A stretch of 16,764 nucleotides of DNA, taken from the NCBI GenBank assembly GCA_023412755.1, contig JAEZCB010000190.1, positions 1-16,764 of the forward strand, given 5' to 3'. This stretch comes from Bacteroidota bacterium (lineage in GTDB: Bacteria; Bacteroidota; Bacteroidia; Flavobacteriales_F; PHOS-HE28). This document shows positions 7,890-15,603 of the stretch, one piece after another. Numbering within the stretch: position 1 is the first letter of the stretch; every line of letters starts with the position of its first letter. Below the pieces are notes generated by a model, which saw only the letters and a program-made list of their open reading frames with translations, made no database searches and was not told the origin of the DNA. The position numbers and the translations under genes were made by a program.

Positions 7890-8180
7890 TCATCGGTGAG
7901 CCTGGCTTTCCGGCGATCTGCCTGTTTCATTCGATCCGCTGGTATCGTTCTTCCGGGTACCCCGTATGTTCATCACGGCCAGGGCCACCTGCAGACCTAT
8001 AAGTGCCCATGCCCCGCTATGCCAGCCCCAGATCACCCAGAGCACATTGCTGGCAAGGAACCACCAGAATCCTTTTTCGCGCCGACGCATGGATGATGAT
8101 GCCACCAGCCATGCTGCGATGATGCTCACCACCATGGCTGGCCATTGCACCAGGTCCAGCAGGTCTGGATCTACGGCCAT
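7890..8180 (-). CDS. Small three-helix membrane protein
   Basis: This 96-residue product has three hydrophobic segments, at about 14-30, 37-53 and 56-70, separated by the basic loop SMRRREKG and a short WGWHSG turn, then a polar tail of 25 residues. The conserved-looking core GFWWFLASNVLWVIWGWHSG followed by ALIGLQVALAVMNIRG recalls half of a PnuC/SWEET-type three-helix transporter unit, but this is resemblance only and substrate or function cannot be assigned. It lies 12 bases downstream of the cytochrome c gene on the same strand, so the two are probably one transcript. The start ATG 8180 is the first available after that stop. Confidence 0.72.
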   Translation of the reverse strand: MAVDPDLLDLVQWPAMVVSIIAAWLVASSSMRRREKGFWWFLASNVLWVIWGWHSGAWALIGLQVALAVMNIRGTRKNDTSGSNETGRSPESQAHR

Positions 8181-8192
8181 GCGGGTAGATGG

Positions 8193-8630
8193 TCACAAAG
8201 TGCCCAGGTATTCCACCACCTGCCTGGCCTCCTGCTGATCCAATGCATGGCCGGGTTGCCGTACCTCACAGGCTTCCAAGAGTTGCCGGCCGCCCTCGTC
8301 GGGTGTGTCAACGGGACGTGCCATCATAAAGTCCATCAACCATTCCCGGTCCCGCTGTGCGGTGATGTTGTGGAAGTCCCGGGCACCTTCTTCTTCTGGA
8401 GCGGCACTGCCATGGCATCGCTGGCATTCGCTCTCCACCAGCATACGCCCTCGTTCCGCCATGTCAGCACCGCTGGTGGGTTCCACCCTGGTTCCACTGT
8501 CGTCCATGGTGCGCCGATCCTCCCCTGCCGGTGCTCCGCTAGGCCTGGTACCCTCACTGGCCGGTCCGCAAGCGATCATCAGTGTGATGCACAGGGAAAT
8601 TGTGCCGATCCTGAACAAGTTCGTTTCCAT
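8193..8630 (-). CDS. Lipoprotein cytochrome c, single haem
   Basis: This 145-residue product has a lipoprotein signal with Cys21 after LMIA, a disordered Gly/Pro/Thr-rich linker (22-55) and one class I cytochrome c domain (about 56-145). The haem-binding motif is C69-Q-R-C72-H73. After it come the helix REWLMDFMMARP (94-105) and the C-terminal helix ALDQQEARQVVEYLGTL. The protein is probably anchored to a membrane facing the periplasm and passes electrons between redox partners that are not in this window. The place where the sixth ligand normally sits (MPxxxL) reads QPGHAL at 125-130, so the distal ligand is uncertain; M99, M102, M103 or H128 are alternatives. It is first in a two-gene unit with the small membrane protein and divergent from the giant sensor gene (118-base gap). 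Confidence 0.87.
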   Translation of the reverse strand: METNLFRIGTISLCITLMIACGPASEGTRPSGAPAGEDRRTMDDSGTRVEPTSGADMAERGRMLVESECQRCHGSAAPEEEGARDFHNITAQRDREWLMDFMMARPVDTPDEGGRQLLEACEVRQPGHALDQQEARQVVEYLGTL

Positions 8631-8725
8631 AGTGTTGTGATATATGGCCTTTCCACCAACCGCTGTACCAAGATCCAGGGATGGCCCTTGGGGGTACCAT
8701 TGATGTAAACTTGTACTACCTTACC

Positions 8726-8752
8726 ATGACCCGGAAGAAGGCCCTTGAATGA
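8726..8752 (+). other. Possible 8-residue leader ORF coupled to the giant sensor gene
   Basis: An ATG at 8726 opens an eight-codon frame (MTRKKALE) whose TGA at 8750-8752 overlaps the sensor's ATG at 8749 in the same ATGA arrangement seen in the serine operon. The purine-rich GGAAGAAGG at 8732-8740 lies inside it and sits 8 bases before the sensor ATG, so it could serve as that gene's ribosome binding site. It may be chance. Confidence 0.25.
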
Positions 8753-11700
8753 GTTCCGAAATAAAAGAGCATCTCTCCGTCGCAGAAACAGCCCGGCGAC
8801 TGGAATGCCACCCCAATAAGGTACGTGCCCTCATCCGAAAGAACATCCTGAGGCCTGTATTCCTGGGAGACGCGGTACGTCCATTCATTCCGGTGGAACA
8901 GGTGGAGGAACTGCGCTCGGAAAAAGTCCTCCCTAGAGCCCCCGTGATCTCGGAAATACTCATCCTGGGGATCGGTTTCCATAGTGGATCCACAGCCGCA
9001 TTAATGGAATTGATCGCGGGTCTACCCCGTGATCCGGCCATGGCCCTAGTACTCATGGGCTATAACAAAGAGCCTCGGGGCCTGCTCACACAATTGCGAG
9101 AGAAGGCAGACATGCCTGTACATCGTGCCAGGGATGGGATGCTGATCGATCCCGGCAATGCCTACCTGATACCGGCCGGAACGAAGCCATCCATTCGAAC
9201 AGGGCGGATCGCCATAGCAAAAGAAGGCGGTGGCTTGGATGTGCTTTTTACCGCTCTGGCGGAAGAATTCCAGGGCAATGTCGTGAGTATCCTGCTGGAT
9301 GGTACGGGCAAAGCGGGGATCGAGGGATCGCGCACCATACTGGCCAAAGGGGGCACTGCCTTCGTTCAGGATGAAAAAAAGCGAAGCGGTGCACAAGGCG
9401 TTCTTTCACTTCCGTTGAAAGAGATCCAGGAAAAGATCCACCGCATCATTGGCGCTTCGGATGTTCCGCAAGTCACTTCCTTCGGAGCGGATGATCAGGC
9501 GTTGCGGAGGATCTTTCAACTCGTACTCGAAAAGCGGCGCATCGACCTAACGCGTTACAAGCGCAGCACGGTGGATCGCCGCCTGATCCGGCGCATGGTG
9601 ATCAAGCGGGTGGCGGATCTCGCCAGCTATGCGGAGATCCTGGAGCGGGATCCCAACGAGGTGGACGGGCTCGCCCAGGACATGCTCATCAATGTCACCC
9701 GTTTCTTCCGTGATCCGGAAGTGTTGGGCGCCATGAGATCCATGCTGCCGAAACTGATCGCGGGGCGGCCAGACAACGAGCCCCTGCGCATCTGGGTGCC
9801 CGGCTGTGCCACTGGCGAGGAGGTGGTCTCCATAGGCATACTGCTGTTGGAGACGCTTGGTGAAAAGGCCCTCTCCACCCAGGTACAGATCTTCGCTACC
9901 GATCTCAATGAAAAGGCCATCGCACGGGCAAGGCAGGGCATCTACCCGGCGGATGCGGTGAAGGCGTTGGGAGCAGCACGGCAGAAGCGGTTCTTCGTTC
10001 CGGTGAAGAACGGTCACCAGGTGATCAAGGCGATCCGGGACATGTGCATTTTCGCGAAGCATGACCTTTTGAAGGACCCTCCCTTTTCCCGGTTGGATCT
10101 GATCAGTTGCCAGAATGTGCTGATATACCTGGAATTCGAAGCACAGGCACAGGTGCTGAAGCAATTCCACTTCGCGCTCCGCCCGAGCGGAATACTGCTT
10201 CTTGGGCGTTCGGAAACATCCGTTCCCGCAGGAGACATCTTCCATCAGCCAAAAGCGGACCTGCGGATCTACGTACGCAAGGAGCTGCCCAATGAGCATG
10301 GACCGCTCAAGTATTCCTCCCAACCCAGCCTGCAGGCCAACCTACAAGCCATGCCCCAGAATAACCGGCCACATCCAGGTGCTCCGATCTCCAACGACGA
10401 TCTGGATCGAACGGTGGATGAGATCCTTCAGAAGCGTCATCTTCCAGCCAGCGTGCTTGTGAACAAGGATCTGGAGATCATTCGCTTCAAGGGGAACACA
10501 TCGCCGTTCCTTTCACCCAGCTCGGGCAAGGCCAGTCTTGGCCTTTTGAAAATGGTACGCAAGGAACTGGTGTCGGAACTGAGGCCCATGTTGTACAAGG
10601 CACGGCGCGAACGGCTGCCGGTGACACGGGGAGGCATCCAGATCTCCAGCGATGACCGTTCCATGCTCGTGGCTCTGGAAGTGCGGCCCTTGACGGAAAG
10701 CGCTACAGAACTGCTTGTCGTGTTCCAGGCCATGGAGATCCCGGAAAGCTATCTGGCCAGCGTGGCAGCCAAGAACGGCCAGGCGGATGATGGGATCCTG
10801 CAGCGGCGCATCCAGGCATTGGAGGCGGAGCTGAATGCTTCTCGAGAACAGATGCGGATCATCGCTGAGGATTCCGAAACGATCAATCAGGAGCTCCAAT
10901 CGGCCAACGAGGAGATCGTTTCCAGCAACGAAGAGTTGCAAAGCATCAACGAAGAACTCGAGACCTCCAAGGAGGAACTGCAAAGCGTGAATGAAGAGTT
11001 CGCCACCATAAATGAAGAACTCCAGTTGCGCAACGATGCGCTACGGAAAAGTGAACAGCGACTGCGGGAAAGTGAGCAGCGCTACCGGGATCTGGTGGAA
11101 TTGATGCCGGTGGGCGTCTATGCCTGCGATGCCCAAGGGACCATCATCCTATACAATGAAGCCGCCGCTCGGATCTGGGGCCGGGAACCCAAACTGACGG
11201 CCGAGCGCTGGTGCGGATCCCATCGCCTGGTAACATTGGATGGAAAGGAGGTGGAATTGGAACATTGTGCCATGGCCCAGGTCATCAGGACAGGCGAACG
11301 GACGGAAGTGGAGATCCATGTGGAAAGGCCGAATGGCGAGTTGCGCACGATCATCTCATCGCCCACACCCATGCTCGATGAGGAAGGCAATGTGACAGGC
11401 GCGGTGAACGTGATGATCGATGTCACCGAACGGCGGAAGATGGAGGATGAACGCCAGCAGTTCACCAACATGCTGGAAAGGAGCCTCAATGAGATCTACA
11501 TCTTCGATCTGGAGACCCTGAAGTTCGAATACGTGAACCATGGTGCCCTGCGCAACCTGGGCTTCACGTTGGAACAAATGCGGCATATGACACCATTGGA
11601 CATCAAGCCCGATTTCACGCATGCTGAATTCGAGCGGATAGTAACGCCTTTGCGTGAGGGCGGGATCGAGAAACTGCTGTTCAACACGGTACATCGCCGG

Positions 11701-14700
11701 GCGGATGGCAGTGATTATCCCGTGGAGGTCCACCTGCAATGCGTTAACAATGGCACCCGGCGCCTGTTCATGGCCATGATCCTGGACATAACGGAACGCC
11801 GGTTGGGCGAAGAACGTCTGCGTGTGGCCACACAGACCGGAAAACTGGGCATTTGGGATTGGGATGTGGAGAACGACACGATCACCTGGACCGATCCCGT
11901 CTTCGAGATCCATGGCGTGGAGAAAGGCAGCTTCGAGCCCAGCCTTCCCGGATACACCCAACTCATACATCCCGAGGATCGGGAACGTGTGGGCAAAGCC
12001 ATACGCGCCACATTGGAGAAAGATGCGCCCTATGAGATCGAATTCCGTACGCTCAACGAGCGCCAGGAAGTGAATTGGGTGTACACCAGCGGGGTGGTGC
12101 TGCGCGATAAGGGCCGGCCGGTGCGCATGCTCGGTGGCACCATGAACATAACACGACGAAAGAACACCGAGGAAGCAGCGCGCAAGCTGGCCGCGATCGT
12201 TGAGACCTCCCAGGATGCGATCCTCAGCGCGGACGTCCATGGGGTGATCACCAGCTGGAACAAGGGCTGTGAACGGATCTTCGGCGACACGGAAGTAGAA
12301 GCCATTGGCCACCACGTTTCCATGCTCATGCCCAATGAAAGGCATCAGGAACAACTCGCCATTCTGGAGCGGATCCGTTCCGGCGAAAGAGTCGCGCCTT
12401 TCGAATCCCAGCGCCTGCATAAAGATGGCACCCTGGTCGATCTTTCCATCACACTTTCACCAATATTGAGGGAGGATGGCTCCATGAGCGGGATCTCCAT
12501 GATCGCGCACGACATCACCGACCGCAAACAGGCGGAACGGGAAAAGCAGGAGACCCAGGAACGTTTCCAGTTGCTCGCGGACAACATGGACCAGCTCGCA
12601 TGGATAGCCGCGGCCGATGGCAGCACCATGTGGTTCAACAAGCGGTGGCGTGAATTCAGTGGAATACCCGAAGATGAGATCCACGAGAGATCGGCCACAC
12701 ATCTGCACCATCCAAGCCACTACGACCGTGTGGTTACAACGCTTCAGGCATGTGCTGAGAAAGGAGAAGTCTGGGAATGCACCTTCCCCATGAAGCGGAA
12801 AGACGGTGTCTGGCGCTGGTTCCTCTCCCGCGCAATTCCAGTGAAGGATCATGAAGGCGTGGTGTACCGCTGGTTCGGCACAAGCACGGACATCACTGAG
12901 CAGATGGAAGCCCAGGAGGTGCTGCGTGAAAGTGAGGCAAGATTCCACCTGCTGGCCGATTCCATGGATCAGCTGGCATGGGTGGCTGAGGCGGATGGCC
13001 ACATTGGCTGGTACAACAAGCGGTGGTTGGAATACACGGGTACCACCATCAGCGAGATGGAAGGCTGGGGATGGGAAAAGGTCCATCACCCGGACCATCT
13101 CGATCGCGTGAAGGAACAATGGAAACAGGCACTGGCCACGGGCCACGAATTCGAAATGGAATTCCCCTTGCGAGGTGCTGACGGTATCTACCGGCCTTTC
13201 CTTACACGTGCCAATGCCGTGCGGAATGAGAATGGGCGCATACTCCAATGGTTCGGCACGTGCACGGACATAAGCTCACTGAAGGAGACCGAAGAGCGGA
13301 TCCGGGAAAGTGAGGATCGTTTCCGGACATTGGTGGACCAGCTTCCGCACAGCCTGCAGATCATCGACCCTGAGGGGCAGATCGTAAGGGTGAACCAGGC
13401 CTGGGAAGATCTGTTCGGCGTTACCCTGGAAGATGTTCGTGATCACAACCTGTTCCAGGATCCACAGTTGGTGGGATCAGGCGTCATGGCGCTTATAGAT
13501 AAGGCCCGGAACGGAACACCTGTTGAATTCCCACCCAACAAGTATATACCAGACAGGGGGCGGTTCAAGGGAAAGGAGATCTGGACACGCGGCATCATGT
13601 ATCCCGTGTTGAATGAGCATGGTGCCGTGCGTGAACTGGTGTTGATCCACGAGGACCATACCGCACGCCGCGCTGCGGATAACGCTTTGCGCGAAAGCGA
13701 AAGCCGCCTTCGTGCATCCTTCGAACAATCCGCCGCCGGCTTCGCACTCACCGATATCGATGGGCGCTTTGTACAGGTGAACGGATACTTCTGCCAGATG
13801 CTGGGCTATGAGCAAGAGGAACTGTTGCGCATGCGCATGCAGGATGTGACACATCCGGAGGATCTGACCATGAACCTGGAACTCTTCAGGAAGGCCAAAC
13901 AGGAGGGCGTGAAATTCGATCTGGAGAAACGCTACCTGCGCAAGGATGGGAGCGCCGTATGGGTGCACGTTAGCGTGGCACCCATAACGGATGCCAATGG
14001 CAGGGTGGATAGGATCCTTGGCGTATCCGTGGATCTCACCGAGCGTAAAAAGGCTGAGGCACTCCGCCAGGAAAGTGAAGCGCGATTCCGGCAGATGGCG
14101 AACAACGCCCCTGTCTTCATTTGGATCAGCGATACGGAGAAGCGGTACATCTGGTTCAACAATGCCTGGCTCGATTTCGTTGGGCGCACCATGGAGGAGG
14201 AATTGGATCGTGGGTGGATGATGGATCTGCACCCCGAGGATCGCGCCCGTTTCCAGACCATGTACGACGAGGCCTTCGATCAGCGGCGCCCGTTCTCCAT
14301 GGACTACCGAATGAAGCGGGCGGATGGCCGCTACCGGTGGGTGTATGATCATGGCACACCCATGTATGATGGCCACGGCGAATTCATTGGCTACATCGGC
14401 TCCAGCATGGACATCCATGATCGCAAGGAGGCGGAACATGCTCTGGCGGAATCCGCGCGGCAGAAAGACCAGTTCCTCGCCACATTGGCCCATGAACTGC
14501 GTAACCCGCTGGCCCCGATCCGCAACGGCATCCAACTGCTGGAGATCGCCGGTGACGATCCGGAGCTGGGGCCCTCCACACGCGCCATGATGGAACGCCA
14601 GATGAACCATCTGGTGCGCCTGGTGGACGACCTGATGGACCTGAGCCGCATCTCACGCGGCAAGATCGAACTGCGCAAGGAGAACATAGACCTGCGGGAG

Positions 14701-15546
14701 ATCGTGGAAACAGCCGTGGAGAGCAGCAGACCATTCCTGCAGCAACGGCACCACCAATTGGTATTGGACCTTCCGGAAAATGCTATCGTGGTGAATGGTG
14801 ATGCCATGCGCCTTACGCAGAGTGTGACCAACCTGGTGAACAATGCCTGCAAATACACCTCCGAAGGTGGCCGGATAGAAGTGGGTCTTTCCTCCAGGGG
14901 AAGAGAGGCCATGATCCGCGTGAAGGACAGCGGCATCGGCATTGAACCGGATAAGTTGCCCATGGTGTTCGAAATGTTCACCCAGGTGGACCCTAAACAG
15001 AAAACGGACCCGGCAGGTGGTCTGGGCATAGGCCTGAGCATCGTACAGCGCCTGTGCAAGATGCATGGCGGCAGCGTACACGGCCACAGTGAAGGATATG
15101 GCAAAGGCAGCGAGTTCACCATTACCCTGCCCATATCCCGTGATATGCCGAAAAAGAGAACGGTGAAGGAGGACAAGGAACCCGGCGTCAACGGCAGGCG
15201 AACGATCCTCGTGGTGGATGACAATCAGGATGCCGCCTTCTCCATGGGAGCCATTCTCAAGAAGCAGGGCCATTCGGTGCATGTGGCACATGACGGTGTG
15301 CAGGCCGTAAAGGCCGCGGAAGAAGTGCGGCCGGACATCGTCTTCATGGATATCGGAATGCCCTTGATGAATGGTTTTGAGGCCTGCGAAAAGATCCGTG
15401 GTTCCGCATGGGGGCAGGATATCTTCATGGTCGCCCTATCCGGATGGGGACAGGCCCACGACATCGAGCGATCCCGGCAGGCCGGATTCGACAAGCATTT
15501 CGTAAAGCCGATAGCTCCGAAGGACCTGGATGAACTGCTGAATTGA
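8749..15546 (+). CDS. HTH-pseudoCheB-CheR-PAS(x9)-histidine kinase-receiver hybrid sensor
   Basis: This soluble 2265-residue protein has no signal peptide or membrane helix. Domain order, by residue: MerR/excisionase-like helix-turn-helix 8-59 (LSVAETARRLECHPNKVRALI); CheB-like domain 66-225 without catalytic residues (the Ser, His and Asp positions read H78, G104 and A189); CheR methyltransferase about 248-505 with NVTRFFRD (315-322), SAM motif GCATGEE (352-358), ATDLNEKAI (383-391) and NVLIY (456-460); a CheR-linked PAS-like domain 556-665; coiled coil 684-783 built of NEEL-type repeats; nine PAS domains at about 779-904, 905-1022, 1023-1145, 1147-1270, 1275-1398, 1402-1524, 1526-1652, 1653-1778 and 1780-1900; HisKA with phospho-acceptor H1915 (AHELRNP); HATPase_c with N-box N2028-N2032, DSGIGI at 2060 and GGLGIGL at 2090-2096; and a receiver with D2157/D2158, phospho-acceptor D2201 and K2253. 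It likely senses cytoplasmic cues (redox, light or small molecules) and runs an internal phosphorelay. No chemoreceptor or HPt protein is encoded nearby. Confidence 0.95.
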   Translation: MSSEIKEHLSVAETARRLECHPNKVRALIRKNILRPVFLGDAVRPFIPVEQVEELRSEKVLPRAPVISEILILGIGFHSGSTAALMELIAGLPRDPAMALVLMGYNKEPRGLLTQLREKADMPVHRARDGMLIDPGNAYLIPAGTKPSIRTGRIAIAKEGGGLDVLFTALAEEFQGNVVSILLDGTGKAGIEGSRTILAKGGTAFVQDEKKRSGAQGVLSLPLKEIQEKIHRIIGASDVPQVTSFGADDQALRRIFQLVLEKRRIDLTRYKRSTVDRRLIRRMVIKRVADLASYAEILERDPNEVDGLAQDMLINVTRFFRDPEVLGAMRSMLPKLIAGRPDNEPLRIWVPGCATGEEVVSIGILLLETLGEKALSTQVQIFATDLNEKAIARARQGIYPADAVKALGAARQKRFFVPVKNGHQVIKAIRDMCIFAKHDLLKDPPFSRLDLISCQNVLIYLEFEAQAQVLKQFHFALRPSGILLLGRSETSVPAGDIFHQPKADLRIYVRKELPNEHGPLKYSSQPSLQANLQAMPQNNRPHPGAPISNDDLDRTVDEILQKRHLPASVLVNKDLEIIRFKGNTSPFLSPSSGKASLGLLKMVRKELVSELRPMLYKARRERLPVTRGGIQISSDDRSMLVALEVRPLTESATELLVVFQAMEIPESYLASVAAKNGQADDGILQRRIQALEAELNASREQMRIIAEDSETINQELQSANEEIVSSNEELQSINEELETSKEELQSVNEEFATINEELQLRNDALRKSEQRLRESEQRYRDLVELMPVGVYACDAQGTIILYNEAAARIWGREPKLTAERWCGSHRLVTLDGKEVELEHCAMAQVIRTGERTEVEIHVERPNGELRTIISSPTPMLDEEGNVTGAVNVMIDVTERRKMEDERQQFTNMLERSLNEIYIFDLETLKFEYVNHGALRNLGFTLEQMRHMTPLDIKPDFTHAEFERIVTPLREGGIEKLLFNTVHRRADGSDYPVEVHLQCVNNGTRRLFMAMILDITERRLGEERLRVATQTGKLGIWDWDVENDTITWTDPVFEIHGVEKGSFEPSLPGYTQLIHPEDRERVGKAIRATLEKDAPYEIEFRTLNERQEVNWVYTSGVVLRDKGRPVRMLGGTMNITRRKNTEEAARKLAAIVETSQDAILSADVHGVITSWNKGCERIFGDTEVEAIGHHVSMLMPNERHQEQLAILERIRSGERVAPFESQRLHKDGTLVDLSITLSPILREDGSMSGISMIAHDITDRKQAEREKQETQERFQLLADNMDQLAWIAAADGSTMWFNKRWREFSGIPEDEIHERSATHLHHPSHYDRVVTTLQACAEKGEVWECTFPMKRKDGVWRWFLSRAIPVKDHEGVVYRWFGTSTDITEQMEAQEVLRESEARFHLLADSMDQLAWVAEADGHIGWYNKRWLEYTGTTISEMEGWGWEKVHHPDHLDRVKEQWKQALATGHEFEMEFPLRGADGIYRPFLTRANAVRNENGRILQWFGTCTDISSLKETEERIRESEDRFRTLVDQLPHSLQIIDPEGQIVRVNQAWEDLFGVTLEDVRDHNLFQDPQLVGSGVMALIDKARNGTPVEFPPNKYIPDRGRFKGKEIWTRGIMYPVLNEHGAVRELVLIHEDHTARRAADNALRESESRLRASFEQSAAGFALTDIDGRFVQVNGYFCQMLGYEQEELLRMRMQDVTHPEDLTMNLELFRKAKQEGVKFDLEKRYLRKDGSAVWVHVSVAPITDANGRVDRILGVSVDLTERKKAEALRQESEARFRQMANNAPVFIWISDTEKRYIWFNNAWLDFVGRTMEEELDRGWMMDLHPEDRARFQTMYDEAFDQRRPFSMDYRMKRADGRYRWVYDHGTPMYDGHGEFIGYIGSSMDIHDRKEAEHALAESARQKDQFLATLAHELRNPLAPIRNGIQLLEIAGDDPELGPSTRAMMERQMNHLVRLVDDLMDLSRISRGKIELRKENIDLREIVETAVESSRPFLQQRHHQLVLDLPENAIVVNGDAMRLTQSVTNLVNNACKYTSEGGRIEVGLSSRGREAMIRVKDSGIGIEPDKLPMVFEMFTQVDPKQKTDPAGGLGIGLSIVQRLCKMHGGSVHGHSEGYGKGSEFTITLPISRDMPKKRTVKEDKEPGVNGRRTILVVDDNQDAAFSMGAILKKQGHSVHVAHDGVQAVKAAEEVRPDIVFMDIGMPLMNGFEACEKIRGSAWGQDIFMVALSGWGQAHDIERSRQAGFDKHFVKPIAPKDLDELLN

Positions 15547-15568
15547 TCCGATGCGCTGGATGCAGGTA

Positions 15569-15586
15569 CGGGTATCATCACACCCG
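15569..15586. terminator. Weak hairpin between convergent genes
   Basis: CGGGT (15569-15573) pairs with ACCCG (15582-15586) across an 8-base loop in the 57-base gap between the convergent sensor and glycosyltransferase genes. There is no T-run after it on either strand, so termination by it is doubtful; position is the main support. Confidence 0.2.
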
Positions 15587-15603
15587 GTCCACATCCGCTT
15601 CGC

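Noticed and set aside
10861..11040. Repetitive DNA (aacgaagag-type units) that could be a mobile or simple repeat.
   Set aside because: It simply encodes the NEEL coiled coil common to CheB-CheR fusion proteins.
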